A stretch of DNA of 64,000 nt from Kribbella sp. NBC_01245 (GTDB taxonomy: Bacteria > Actinomycetota > Actinomycetes > Propionibacteriales > Kribbellaceae), in the NCBI RefSeq assembly GCF_036226525.1, contig NZ_CP108487.1, forward strand, positions 6,076,001-6,140,000, given 5' to 3'. The stretch's first letter is position 1. Each line of letters opens with the position of its first letter. Below the pieces are notes generated by a model. It did not search any database and was not told where the DNA came from. It saw only the letters and a list, made by a program, of their open reading frames with translations. This document shows positions 42,187-51,835 of the stretch, piece by piece. Position numbers and translations under genes: made by a program.

Positions 42187-44757
42187 ATGAGCAGTGGCCG
42201 CGGGTACTTGCGGATCTACCTCGGGGCCGCGCCCGGCGTCGGTAAGACGTACAAGATGCTCGGCGAAGGCAAGCGGCGCCTGGATCGCGGGACCGACGTA
42301 GTGGTCGGTTTCGTGGAGACGCACGGGCGGGAGCACACCGAGACCCTGCTGGACGGCCTCGAGGTGCTGCCGCGCCGGATCGTGGATCACCGCGGCGCGA
42401 GCTTCACCGAGATGGACCTGGACGCCGTACTGGCCAGACGCCCTGAAGTGGCTCTGGTGGACGAGTTGGCGCATACCAACGTTCCGGGCAGTAGGAACGC
42501 CAAGCGCTGGCAGGACATCGACGAACTACTTGCCGCGGGCATCGACGTCATCTCGACGGTGAACATCCAGCACCTGGAATCGATCAACGACGTGGTCGAG
42601 AAGATCACCGGCGTGCCACAACGGGAGACCGTGCCGGACGTGGTTGTACGGGCTGCTGATCAGATCGAGTTGGTCGACATGACGCCAGAGGCTCTACGTC
42701 GCCGGATGGCTCACGGCAACGTGTACGCGGCGGACAAGATCGACGCGGCTCTGAGCAACTACTTCCGCGTCGGCAACCTGTCGGCTCTCCGCGAGCTGGC
42801 GCTGCTCTGGCTGGCGGATCGGGTCGATGCGGGCCTGCAGCAGTACCGGGCCCAGCACGACATCGACTCGACCTGGGAGGCGCGGGAGCGGGTAGTAGTC
42901 GCCGTGACGGGCGGTCCCGAGGGGGAGACCCTGATCCGTCGTGCAGCGCGTATTGCCGCCAGATCGTCCGGTGGCGACCTACTGGCGGTGCACGTCACCA
43001 GGTCGGATGGTCTGACTGGAGCCAACCCGACCGCGCTAGCGAACCAGCGGCGGCTAGTGGAAAGCCTGGGCGGTACGTATCACCAGGTAGTCGGTGACGA
43101 CGTACCAGCTTCACTGCTCGCGTTTGCCCGGGCAGAGAACGCGACCCAGCTAGTGCTCGGCGGTAGCAGGCGTTCCCGGCTGGCGGCGCTACTGACCGGA
43201 CCAGGTATCGGTGCGGGCACTATCCGCGACTCGGGCGACATCGACGTACACATCGTCACGCATGCCGAGATGGGCCGTGGGCGGATGCCGCATCTCGGGG
43301 GCAGTCTGACGCGTCGTCGGCGGATCCAGGGCTTCGTCCTGGCAGTAGCTCTACCGCCGCTTCTGGCGATTGCGCTGGGTGTAGGCGGCGACACGTTGAA
43401 CCTGACCAGCAACGTCCTGACGTTCCTGCTGGGCGTAGTAGTCGTCGCACTCGTCGGAGGCCTCTGGCCCGCTCTAGTGACGGCACTCGGTGGGACCTTC
43501 GTCCTCAACTACTCCTTCACACCGCCGACGAAGACGTTCTCGATCGCCGAGCCGAACAACGCTTTGGCCCTCGGCATCTTCGTACTCGTCGCGGCCTTGG
43601 TGAGCTCAGTGGTCGACCGAGCCGCGCGTCGTACCCGGGAGGCGGCCCGATCCGCTGCGGAATCCGAGACGCTCGCGACCCTGGCGGGCAACGTCCTCCG
43701 CGGCGAAACGGCCCTGCCCGCGCTGCTCGAACGAGTCCGCGAGGCCTTCGGCATGACATGCGCGGTGTTGATGGAACGCGTCCGGGACGAGCTCACCGAG
43801 ACCTGGGTGCCGATCGCCTCCGCCGGTACGACGACCTGCCGGCGTCCGGAGGAAGGCGACGCCGAGATCCCCGCGCGGGAGGACCTCGTCCTGGTCCTGC
43901 AAGGGCGTTCACTCGCGGCGGACGAGCGTCGGATGGTCGGTGCGTTCGCCGCCCACGCGGCCGCGTTGATCGATCGCGCGCGTTTGTCCGAGGCCGCTGC
44001 GGAAGCCAAACCCCTGGCCGAGGCGGACAGGCTCCGTACGGCGTTGCTGCGGGCCGTCGGGCATGACCTCAGGTCGCCGCTGGCCTCGGCGAAGGCATCC
44101 GTGACGAGCCTGCGTACGTCGGACGTCGAGTGGTCGCCGGACGAACGCGACGAGCTGTTGGCAACGGCCGACGAATCGCTCGATCGCCTGACGCGGTTGG
44201 TGGAGAACTTGCTCGACATGAGCCGCCTGCAAGCCGGCGTACTGCCCGTCTTCAGCCGTCCGATGGCCGTGGACGAGGTCTTGCCCGGAGCGCTCGTGGA
44301 CGTCGGCGCGGACGTGCTCATCGACGTACCGCACGACCTCCCGCTTGTGCAGGCCGATCCGGCGCTGCTCGAACGCGTCATCGCGAACCTGGTGAGCAAC
44401 GCCGTCCGTCATTCGCCGGCGAAAAAGCCGCCGCTGGTGGCGGGCAGTGCGCTCGGCGACGTGGTGGAGGTCCGGATCGTTGATCGGGGCAAGGGAATTC
44501 CGCAGGCCGATCGGGACAAGGTGTTCGCGCCGTTCCAGCGGCTGGGGGATACCGACAACACGACTGGCGTCGGACTGGGTCTCGCCCTCGCGCGCGGATT
44601 GGCGGAGGCGATGGGCGGCAGCCTGCATCCCGAGGACACTCCCGGTGGTGGCGTGACTATGGTGATATCGATGCCCATAGCAACAACTTCCGCTGAGACA
44701 GAGCCGGAGCCGGTCCCGGGCAGTCGTGAACGAGACGAGCCGGAGGTACAGCGGTGA
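42187..44757 (+). CDS. kdpD: Osmosensitive K+ channel sensor histidine kinase
   Basis: An 856-residue KdpD. The N-terminal KdpD domain has a Walker-type loop (GAAPGVGKTYKM, residues 14-25), followed by a universal-stress-like domain (about 230-360), four TM helices (about 380-490), a GAF-like segment, a HisKA domain with phospho-acceptor His in VGHDLRSPLASAK (about 625), and an HATPase (NAVRHSP, DRGKGIP, GVGLGLALARGL). It senses K+ limitation and turgor and signals to KdpE. Unusually, no kdpFABC genes are adjacent on either side. Confidence 0.93.
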   Translation: MSSGRGYLRIYLGAAPGVGKTYKMLGEGKRRLDRGTDVVVGFVETHGREHTETLLDGLEVLPRRIVDHRGASFTEMDLDAVLARRPEVALVDELAHTNVPGSRNAKRWQDIDELLAAGIDVISTVNIQHLESINDVVEKITGVPQRETVPDVVVRAADQIELVDMTPEALRRRMAHGNVYAADKIDAALSNYFRVGNLSALRELALLWLADRVDAGLQQYRAQHDIDSTWEARERVVVAVTGGPEGETLIRRAARIAARSSGGDLLAVHVTRSDGLTGANPTALANQRRLVESLGGTYHQVVGDDVPASLLAFARAENATQLVLGGSRRSRLAALLTGPGIGAGTIRDSGDIDVHIVTHAEMGRGRMPHLGGSLTRRRRIQGFVLAVALPPLLAIALGVGGDTLNLTSNVLTFLLGVVVVALVGGLWPALVTALGGTFVLNYSFTPPTKTFSIAEPNNALALGIFVLVAALVSSVVDRAARRTREAARSAAESETLATLAGNVLRGETALPALLERVREAFGMTCAVLMERVRDELTETWVPIASAGTTTCRRPEEGDAEIPAREDLVLVLQGRSLAADERRMVGAFAAHAAALIDRARLSEAAAEAKPLAEADRLRTALLRAVGHDLRSPLASAKASVTSLRTSDVEWSPDERDELLATADESLDRLTRLVENLLDMSRLQAGVLPVFSRPMAVDEVLPGALVDVGADVLIDVPHDLPLVQADPALLERVIANLVSNAVRHSPAKKPPLVAGSALGDVVEVRIVDRGKGIPQADRDKVFAPFQRLGDTDNTTGVGLGLALARGLAEAMGGSLHPEDTPGGGVTMVISMPIATTSAETEPEPVPGSRERDEPEVQR

Positions 44758-45428
44758 CCCGGGTCCTGGTGGTGGACGACGAACCCCAGATCGTCCGCGC
44801 CCTGAGCATCAACCTGAAGGCGCGGCGCTACGAGGTGCACGTGGCCGGCACGGGTACGGCGGCGCTCAAGGTGGCGGCGCAACATCCGCCCGACCTGGTC
44901 ATCCTCGACCTCGGCCTGCCCGATCTGGACGGGGTTGAGGTGATCCGTGGTCTCCGTGGCTGGACCGAGGCGCCGATCCTCGTGCTGTCCGGACGGGTCG
45001 ACAGCACCGACAAGGTCGAGGCTCTCGATGCGGGCGCCGACGATTACGTGACCAAGCCCTTCGGCATCGACGAGCTGCTCGCACGGATGCGGGCCTTGCT
45101 GCGCCGGAGCAACCAGACCGCGGAAGAACCCATCGTCCAGGTCGGTGCCGCGGTGGTCGACCTCGCGGCCAAACGCGTTTCCCTTGATGGCAACGACATC
45201 CGGCTCACTCCGACCGAGTGGCACCTACTCGAGGTCCTCGTCCGGCATCCCGGCAAGCTGATCTCCCAGCGCCAGTTGCTCACCGAGGTCTGGGGCCCGG
45301 GATACGAGACGGCGCACGGCAATCTCCGCTTCTACATGGGCCAACTCCGCCGCAAACTCGAGCCCGAACCGGCCCGCCCCGAACACCTCCTCACCGAACC
45401 CGGCATGGGCTACCGCTTCGAGCCCTGA
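44754..45428 (+). CDS. kdpE: Response regulator of the Kdp two-component system
   Basis: A 224-residue OmpR-class regulator. The receiver has DDE near the N-terminus and the phospho-acceptor in LVILDLGLPDLDG, with a conserved Lys in DDYVTKPFG. The C-terminal winged helix has LTPTEWHLLEVLVRHPGKLI and PEHLLTEPGMGYRF. GTG start overlaps the kdpD stop (GTGA). Confidence 0.93.
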   Translation: MTRVLVVDDEPQIVRALSINLKARRYEVHVAGTGTAALKVAAQHPPDLVILDLGLPDLDGVEVIRGLRGWTEAPILVLSGRVDSTDKVEALDAGADDYVTKPFGIDELLARMRALLRRSNQTAEEPIVQVGAAVVDLAAKRVSLDGNDIRLTPTEWHLLEVLVRHPGKLISQRQLLTEVWGPGYETAHGNLRFYMGQLRRKLEPEPARPEHLLTEPGMGYRFEP

Positions 45429-46313
45429 CTAGCGGGCGAGGAGTTCGTCGAGGATCTGCGGTTCGCGGCGGTAGGGCTCGAAGTGGCCGACCGCGCCCAT
45501 CTCGATCAGGGTGGCGGTGGGGAGGCGGTCGACCAGGCGGCGCGCGGCGGCGATCGGGCAGTTGCGATCGGCGCTGCCGTGCCACCAGGTCAGGCTCGTC
45601 CGGATCGCGGCCAGGTCGATATCCCGCCAGTCGCCGCCGGTCGCCATCGTCTCGTCGACCCAGCCGTCCATCCCGGCCGCGAACGCCTCCCCGATCCCGC
45701 GCGCGAAGCCCAGCCGCCAAACCGGATCGGCCAGCAGTTCGCGGTCGGACGCGGGCGCGGTCGCCATGGCCTGCTCGATCCCGGCCAACGGACCCGCGGC
45801 GATCGCGTCGTACGACGGCTTGAGCACGGCCCGTACGTCGTCCTCCCGGCCGTCGCGAGCGGCGCGGAGTGCCGACGCGTTGAGCTCGATCATCTCGTCG
45901 TACTCGTCATCGTTCAGCTGCGGGGATCCCACCACGATCGTGGCCGCGATGACGCGGTCCGGGTGCCGCGCGGCGAACGCGAGCACGTGTGGGCCGCCGC
46001 CGCTACTGCCGGAGAGGTGGACCCGGTCGTGGCCGAGGTGGTCGAGGATCGCGGCCAGGTCGTCGCAGTGTTCGGTGAAGCCGCGGCCGGGTAGCCGGGT
46101 GGAGCGGCCGAAGCCCGGGCGTTCGGTGGTGATGACCTCGAGGCCCCTTTCGTGCCAAACGGTTCGGTCGGCGCGGAGGGAGTAGCGCGAGCCCGGGGTG
46201 CCGGGTAGGCGGAGTAGCGGCCGGCCGCCGATCTCGCCGGACCGGGTCCAGGCGACGGTTCTCCCGTCGGGACGCGTCAGCGATTCGTCGAGCACATCGG
46301 CAAAGGGATCCAT
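45429..46313 (-). CDS. Alpha/beta hydrolase
   Basis: A 294-residue alpha/beta hydrolase: nucleophile elbow SGSSGGG (about residue 101), acid in WHGSADRNCPI, and catalytic His in AVGHFEPYRRE near the C-terminus. Start taken at ATG 46313 (MDPFADV); an ATG four codons upstream is possible. Convergent with kdpE. Substrate unknown. Confidence 0.87.
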   Translation of the reverse strand: MDPFADVLDESLTRPDGRTVAWTRSGEIGGRPLLRLPGTPGSRYSLRADRTVWHERGLEVITTERPGFGRSTRLPGRGFTEHCDDLAAILDHLGHDRVHLSGSSGGGPHVLAFAARHPDRVIAATIVVGSPQLNDDEYDEMIELNASALRAARDGREDDVRAVLKPSYDAIAAGPLAGIEQAMATAPASDRELLADPVWRLGFARGIGEAFAAGMDGWVDETMATGGDWRDIDLAAIRTSLTWWHGSADRNCPIAAARRLVDRLPTATLIEMGAVGHFEPYRREPQILDELLAR

Positions 46314-46460
46314 AAGCCCGATCATCACCTGCGCCCGGGGCCAGGCGGACCGGTCGGCGCAGGGGTTCGACCGTTGGACGATGGAGGGTTGCCGGGGGTC
46401 GTCACGGTGGGTGGGATCGAGGTGCCCCTGCGTATCCGTCCTTACTGAGGTGGTCCGCCT

Positions 46461-47714
46461 ATGTCCACATCTCGTCCTCTGCGCCGGCAGCTCGTGGTCG
46501 CCGTCGCCGCTCTCGCTTTGACCGCCCCGACCGCCATTGCCGCCCCCGACCTCGACCTGCCGCCCGTACTGCCGCAGCCCGCCGCTTGGACCGGAAGCTG
46601 GGCAGTCGCCGTCACCCCGCCGAGCGCGACCGGCCTCTCCGCGACCGGCGTGACCGACACGACCCTCCGCCAAGTCGCGCACCTGTCCGTCGGCGGTTCG
46701 TCGCTGCGCCTCAGACTCTCCAACGTCTACGGCACCAAACCGCTCGTCATCGGCAAGGTCACCGTGACACCACGACCAGACGATCAAGCCGGTACGCCGA
46801 CGGTGGACCCGGCCAAGCTCGTGCCGGTGACGTTCGGAGGCAAGGCGTCCACCACCATCCCGGTCGGTACCGAATGGGTGTCCGACCCGATCACGCTGAC
46901 CGTGCCGGAGGACACCGACCTGGTCATCAGCACGTACTTCCCGGGCCCGACCGGTCCGTTGACCCAGCACCCGGCCGGTTACGCGACGGCGTTCCGGGCC
47001 GCAGGCGAACGCACCACGGACGCGGGCTCGTCGTACACCTCGGTCGGTCAATCGCGCTACGTCATCGAGGGCGTCGACGTACTGACCCGCGCGAAGGGAT
47101 CCGTCGTACTGTTCGGCGACTCGATCACCGATGGCGTGGTCTCGCCCGTCGACCAGAACCTGCGCTATCCCGACCAGCTGGCCGATCGCCTGCTGGACTT
47201 GCCAAAACCCCGCGTCCACGGGGTGCTCAACGCCGGGATCAGCGGCAACCGGCTGCTCTCGAACGCCGGTGCCGCGGGTGATTCGGCGCTGGCCAGGTTC
47301 GACCGGGACGTAGTCGCGCAAACCGGCGTGCGCTCCGTCGTACTGCTCGAGGGCATCAACGACATCGGTACCAGCCGCGGCGCGACCACGCCCGAGGAGC
47401 TGATCGCGGTCCATCGCCAGTTCATTCAGCGGGCGCGTCAGGCCGGGCTGCGGGTCTTCGGCGCCACCCTCACGCCGTACGAGGGGGCTGGGTACTACAC
47501 CCCCGAGGGCGAGGCCGATCGGCAGGCGCTGAACCAGTGGATCCGGACCTCTGGGGAGTACGACGGGGTGGTCGATTTCGACCAGGCTGTGCGTGATCCC
47601 GAGCACCCGACCCGGATCCGGCCGGCGTACGACATCGGCGACAAACTCCACCCGAACGCGGAAGGTTTCAAGGCGATGGCGCTCGCCTTCGACCTCAAGG
47701 CGTTAACCCGCTGA
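46461..47714 (+). CDS. Secreted SGNH/GDSL hydrolase
   Basis: A 417-residue precursor with a signal peptide (LVVAVAALALTAPTAIAAPD). SGNH motifs: GDSITDG (Ser), the Gly of LNAGISGNR, the Asn of LEGINDIG, and Asp/His in DIGDKLHPNAEG. An N-terminal jelly-roll-like domain precedes the hydrolase domain. It is probably a carbohydrate esterase or lipase of the extracellular space. Its 3' end overlaps the convergent regulator gene by 12 bp. Confidence 0.92.
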   Translation: MSTSRPLRRQLVVAVAALALTAPTAIAAPDLDLPPVLPQPAAWTGSWAVAVTPPSATGLSATGVTDTTLRQVAHLSVGGSSLRLRLSNVYGTKPLVIGKVTVTPRPDDQAGTPTVDPAKLVPVTFGGKASTTIPVGTEWVSDPITLTVPEDTDLVISTYFPGPTGPLTQHPAGYATAFRAAGERTTDAGSSYTSVGQSRYVIEGVDVLTRAKGSVVLFGDSITDGVVSPVDQNLRYPDQLADRLLDLPKPRVHGVLNAGISGNRLLSNAGAAGDSALARFDRDVVAQTGVRSVVLLEGINDIGTSRGATTPEELIAVHRQFIQRARQAGLRVFGATLTPYEGAGYYTPEGEADRQALNQWIRTSGEYDGVVDFDQAVRDPEHPTRIRPAYDIGDKLHPNAEGFKAMALAFDLKALTR

Positions 47715-50102
47715 CTCTCCCGCTTGCTGACCCTCACGCGCGAGGGTCAGCAGGCGGGCGATTTCGCCGCTGAGTTGGTCGTCGGTGTAGGGGTAGACCG
47801 CCTCGGCGGCGGCGAGGTGCCGCTTGGCGTCTTCGAAATCCCCAAGAGCCAGGTGGGATTCGCCCAAGCGGCGTCGTACCCGGGCTTCCGCGACCGCGTC
47901 CGCCCGGATCATGGCAACCGCGAAGGCCTCCCGGTAACAGTCGATCGCCGACCGGTGGTCACCGCTTTCGGTGTACGCCTCCCCGAGATCGAGCCAGCCG
48001 TGAGCGACACCGGACAGATGACCCAGACCTTCGTAGATGGCGATGACCCGGTGGAACATGGGCACGGCCTTGTCCAGCTCGCCGCGCATGCCGTGGATGG
48101 CGGCCAGGTTGCTGAGTGGGCTCGCGCCGCTGCGCATATTGCCGGACTCTTCGGCGATCCGGACGGCCTCGGCAAAACAGCGGTAGGCCTCGTCCTTGGC
48201 ATCGAGGTAGTACTCGGCCATCCCGACCGAGTCCAGGCCGCGCGAGATGGTGGCCGGGTGGTTCATCTGGCGGCCGAGTTCGACCACCCGCAGCGCGTAG
48301 GGCCGGGCGAGGGCATATTCGCCGCGCCGGTTGTGGCGGACCGCGATGTTGGTGATGCCGACGGCCTCGGCCCAGGTATCGCCGAGGCCTTTGAACTGCT
48401 CAACCGCCTCGATCAGGTCCGCCAAGCCACCGCCGTCCCGGCCGCTATGCCACTTGCCCTGGCCGATGTCGTGCAGCAGGGAGGCTCGGACCCAGGGCGA
48501 GCTGGTGAAACCGATGGCGATCTCGGCCACCCGGACGCCGTCCGACCAGTGGCCGCGGGCCAGGTAGAAGTTGGACATCCCGAGGCACAGCGAGGTCAGG
48601 GCTTCCGGCGAATGCGCGCGGGCCGGGCCGTCGTACAGCGCGATGATGTTCGGTAGTTCGGTCTCGATCCAGCTGAAGGCCTGGTTGGAATCGCCGAACT
48701 CGATCGTGAACCTCACCGGCTCGGTGTCCAGCCAGCGCAGCCGCGACGAGTCGGGATCGAAGAGCCGTAGCCCTTGCCAGGCGGCCGATTGGTAGAGGTT
48801 GATCACCCGGCCGACCGCTTGCGCGCGTTCATCGGTGGAGAAGGCCGACACCGCGAGCTCTCGGGCGAAGAGCCGCACCAGGTCGTGCAATTCGTAGCGG
48901 CCGGGTGACGACGTACTCAGCAGGTGAAGGTCGACCAGGTGCTCCAGCAACGCGTCGATCCGCGGCTCGGGCCGGTCGGCCAATCGCGCGGCGACCTCGA
49001 CACCGATATCGGGTCCGTCGAGCAGACCCAGCAACGCGAACAGCCGAACCGCCTCGCCACCGCCATCTTCTGCCAGTTGGGCGATCGAGAACTTAAGGGT
49101 CGCCCGTACGCCGAGGTGGCCGGCCTCCAACTCGTCCAGCAGCTTTTCCTCGTTGGTCAGGCGCTCGGCGAGATGGGCGACTGGCCAGTTCGGTCTGGCG
49201 AGTAGCCGGGCAGCGGCCAGTCGGAGGGCCAGTGGGAGATGCCCGCACCGGGTCGCGAGGGTCCGCGACTCCTCCGCCTCGGCGTCGATCCGGTCACCAG
49301 CGACTGCCCGGAGTAGACCGACCGCGTCCTCGGTGGACAGCTCGCCAAGCTCGACCTGGACTGCGCCGGGCAGTACCAGCACTAGCCGACTAGTGATCAG
49401 TACGGCGGCACCGGGAGTCGTCGGCAGCAGTTGGCGTATGACGTCGCTGTCGGCCACGTTGTCGATCACTACGAGGATTCGGCGGTTTGCGATGAGGGAG
49501 CGGTAGAGGCCGACAGCTGCGGTGATATCGGTGCCGACGCGGTCGCTGTCGCCACCGAGCGAGGTGATGAGGTGCTGCAGCGCTTGCAGGGCAGAGACGG
49601 GTGCACCCGTCCCGAAGCCCTGCAGATTCAGGTAGAGCTGGCCGTCCGGGTAGTGCTCGGTGACCGCGTGGGCCGCCTCAAGAGCCAGTGAGGTCTTGCC
49701 GACTCCACCCATGCCAGTGACGGCCACCACGACCGGGCCGCCGCCGGCGGATGACGGCCGGAGCAACTCGCCGGTGACTCGGGTTAGCTGGTCCGACCGG
49801 CCGGTGAAGTCGGCGACGGCTGCCGGCAACTGCCTTGGCCGAGGCCGGCTGACCGGGGATGGCGGGGTCCTTACTTCGGGATGGCGTCCGCCGGCTGCGG
49901 CCAGGGTGTCGCGCTGAGCCGGGGCAAGACCAAGGGCCTCGCTGAGCTGCTCGATTGTGTGTGGTCTTGGGTACAGCCGCTTGCCGCGTTCCAGCGCGCT
50001 GATCGCCTCGTAGCTGAGGTTGGCCCGCTCGGCCAGCCCTTCCTGGGTCAGCCCGGCCGCCGTCCGGTAACGCCGCAACAAGGTACTGAGCTCAGAGCTC
50101 AA
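47703..50102 (-). CDS. HTH / NB-ARC ATPase / TPR transcriptional regulator
   Basis: A 799-residue STAND-type regulator. It has an N-terminal XRE HTH (TLLRRYRTAAGLTQEGLAER, then YEAISALERGKR), an NB-ARC ATPase with Walker A GMGGVGKTSLA (about residue 135), Walker B (RRILVVIDNV) and LITSR sensor, then about seven TPR-like helices. I start it at the TTG at 50102 because TAGGAGAG lies just upstream. It follows the ammonia-lyase homologue by 7 bp on the same strand. STAND regulators of this class often control specialised metabolism; the target is unknown. Confidence 0.87.
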   Translation of the reverse strand: MSSELSTLLRRYRTAAGLTQEGLAERANLSYEAISALERGKRLYPRPHTIEQLSEALGLAPAQRDTLAAAGGRHPEVRTPPSPVSRPRPRQLPAAVADFTGRSDQLTRVTGELLRPSSAGGGPVVVAVTGMGGVGKTSLALEAAHAVTEHYPDGQLYLNLQGFGTGAPVSALQALQHLITSLGGDSDRVGTDITAAVGLYRSLIANRRILVVIDNVADSDVIRQLLPTTPGAAVLITSRLVLVLPGAVQVELGELSTEDAVGLLRAVAGDRIDAEAEESRTLATRCGHLPLALRLAAARLLARPNWPVAHLAERLTNEEKLLDELEAGHLGVRATLKFSIAQLAEDGGGEAVRLFALLGLLDGPDIGVEVAARLADRPEPRIDALLEHLVDLHLLSTSSPGRYELHDLVRLFARELAVSAFSTDERAQAVGRVINLYQSAAWQGLRLFDPDSSRLRWLDTEPVRFTIEFGDSNQAFSWIETELPNIIALYDGPARAHSPEALTSLCLGMSNFYLARGHWSDGVRVAEIAIGFTSSPWVRASLLHDIGQGKWHSGRDGGGLADLIEAVEQFKGLGDTWAEAVGITNIAVRHNRRGEYALARPYALRVVELGRQMNHPATISRGLDSVGMAEYYLDAKDEAYRCFAEAVRIAEESGNMRSGASPLSNLAAIHGMRGELDKAVPMFHRVIAIYEGLGHLSGVAHGWLDLGEAYTESGDHRSAIDCYREAFAVAMIRADAVAEARVRRRLGESHLALGDFEDAKRHLAAAEAVYPYTDDQLSGEIARLLTLAREGQQAGESAG

Positions 50103-50109
50103 GGCTCTC

Positions 50110-51534
50110 CTAACTAGCAGTCTCCGCAGGGTGCTCGATCTGCCGGTCTCCCCATTGGGTGAGGAGACCGCGGGCGATCTCCAGATCATCTCGCAGTGAC
50201 CGGTCGGTCAGGTCTTCGGGGAGGGCGGTCAGCGCGTCGGCGAGCCACGGACCGACCGCGGCAGGCGCGAGGTCCTCCGGGGTGAGGTTGGCGAGGCGGA
50301 TGGCCCGTACGGCGGTGACAAGTTCGCAGGACAGCACGTCGCGGAGGGCGTCGAGTAGTTGCGCGGTCAAGGCGGCCGCCTGCGGGGCGAAGCTCGCGTG
50401 GTGCTCGGCACCCCGGGACAGCGTGGCCGTGCCGAGAGTGGCCGGCTGGGCCGACGAACGGGCCGACGCGAGGGCGTCGTGCGCGACGTACTCGATCATC
50501 ATCACGCCCGAGCTGGCCTCGGCGCCGCTGGCCAGGAATCGGCTCAACCCGGTGAAGTCGGGATCGACCAGGTTCGCCAGGCGTGAGGTGGAGAGGGTCG
50601 CGACGCTGTGCAGGCTGAGCCGGAGGGCGTCGAGGGCGAGGGCGATCGGCATCGCGTGCCAGTTTCCGTTGTGCAACACGGTATCCGGGGCGACGAGCGG
50701 GTTCTCCGCGGCCGCGTTGATGTCGACCGTCAAAGCGTTGCCCAGGGCATCGACGTGGTCCACGGCCGGTCCGAGCACTTGAGCGAAAGCCCTTAGACCA
50801 AAGGGATCCTGGACTCGCGCGGGCTTGATCGGCAGGCCGTCGAGCAGTCCGCGCATCCGCCGCGCCACGCGAACCTGGCCGGGTTGCGGCCGCGCGTCGT
50901 GCACGCGTGCGTCGTACACCTCGCTGTTGCCGCGCATGGCGACGTGCGAGAGGGCGCCGACCAGCGGTACGACGTTGATCAGGGTGGCGGCTTCGACGTG
51001 GGCGAGGCAGCACTCGGCCAAGGTGATGGCGTTGCTGGAGAGCAGCGGCAGGGCGCTGGTGCCGTCGATGACGTCACCGAGGGCCAGCCCCAGTTCGGCC
51101 AACGGCCCGAGGTCGCCCGTACCGATGGCGCCACCGCGATGGAGATCGGGCAGCTTGTCATCGTTGAGCAGGCCGATGATCGCCTCGGCCACGTCCGGCG
51201 CGAGCCCGGAACCGCCCGCGGCGAGCTGATTGACCCGGATCAGCAGGCCGAGCCGGACGACGTCCTTCGGGTACGGCGTGGTGCCGGTGGTCGAGTGCGA
51301 CGCGAGCAGGCGCGCGCCATGCTCGGGATCGGTGGTGAGCACGTCCCGGTTGGCGCCGACGCCGGTGGTCCGGCCGTACACCGCGCGGACCTTCGCGATC
51401 TCGACAACGGCCTTGGCCGACGCCAGCATTCGTTGCCTGGCCGGTTCCGCGATCGTCACCGGGGTGCGGCGCTGGCCCAGCGCGACCGCGGTGAGTGGTG
51501 ACAACCCCTGCCCGGTGATCTCGATCGGCTCCAT
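50110..51534 (-). CDS. Aromatic amino acid ammonia-lyase (HAL/PAL) homologue with altered MIO triad
   Basis: A 474-residue member of the HAL/PAL family: N-terminal Tyr loop VYGRTTGVGANRD, the MIO region GAIGTGDLGPLAELG (residues 138-140 are Gly-Thr-Gly instead of Ala-Ser-Gly), NALTVDINAAAENPLV and an FxxxASGAEASSG segment. The MIO electrophile is normally made from Ala-Ser-Gly. With Thr the cofactor may form differently or not at all. The canonical HutH is encoded elsewhere (58348), so this is a separate enzyme, possibly for another aromatic or imidazole substrate. It is linked to the STAND regulator. Confidence 0.82.
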   Translation of the reverse strand: MEPIEITGQGLSPLTAVALGQRRTPVTIAEPARQRMLASAKAVVEIAKVRAVYGRTTGVGANRDVLTTDPEHGARLLASHSTTGTTPYPKDVVRLGLLIRVNQLAAGGSGLAPDVAEAIIGLLNDDKLPDLHRGGAIGTGDLGPLAELGLALGDVIDGTSALPLLSSNAITLAECCLAHVEAATLINVVPLVGALSHVAMRGNSEVYDARVHDARPQPGQVRVARRMRGLLDGLPIKPARVQDPFGLRAFAQVLGPAVDHVDALGNALTVDINAAAENPLVAPDTVLHNGNWHAMPIALALDALRLSLHSVATLSTSRLANLVDPDFTGLSRFLASGAEASSGVMMIEYVAHDALASARSSAQPATLGTATLSRGAEHHASFAPQAAALTAQLLDALRDVLSCELVTAVRAIRLANLTPEDLAPAAVGPWLADALTALPEDLTDRSLRDDLEIARGLLTQWGDRQIEHPAETAS

Positions 51535-51550
51535 GGCCGCAGTATGCGCA

Positions 51551-51582
51551 AAGGCCCCGGCGAGAGCACTCGCCGGGGCCTT
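51551..51582. terminator. Strong hairpin terminator after rpmE2
   Basis: Perfect 14-bp arms (AAGGCCCCGGCGAG / CTCGCCGGGGCCTT) with a 4-nt loop, 10 bp past the L31 stop and upstream of the ammonia-lyase gene. Confidence 0.9.
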
Positions 51583-51592
51583 CTAATGCGGC

Positions 51593-51835
51593 TTACCTGC
51601 CGTAACGCTTCTTGAACTTCTCCACGCGGCCCTGCGTGTCCATGACGCGCTGGTTGCCGGTGTAGAAGGGGTGACTGGCGGAGGAGATCTCAACATCGAC
51701 GACCGGGTACGTCTTGCCGTCGGTCCAGACGATGGTCTCGTCGCTGGCCCGGGTCGACCCGGTGAGGAAGCTGAAGTCACCCGACTTGTCGCGGAAGACG
51801 ATCGGGCGGTAGTCCGGGTGGATGTCGTTCTTCAT
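51593..51835 (-). CDS. rpmE2: 50S ribosomal protein L31 type B (zinc-independent)
   Basis: An 80-residue L31 starting KNDIHPDYRPIVFRD and ending with the NQRVMDTQGRVEKFKKRYG motif. It has no cysteines, so it is the zinc-independent paralogue that replaces the Zn form during zinc starvation. Overlaps the upstream CobW-like gene stop (ATGA). Confidence 0.95.
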   Translation of the reverse strand: MKNDIHPDYRPIVFRDKSGDFSFLTGSTRASDETIVWTDGKTYPVVDVEISSASHPFYTGNQRVMDTQGRVEKFKKRYGR

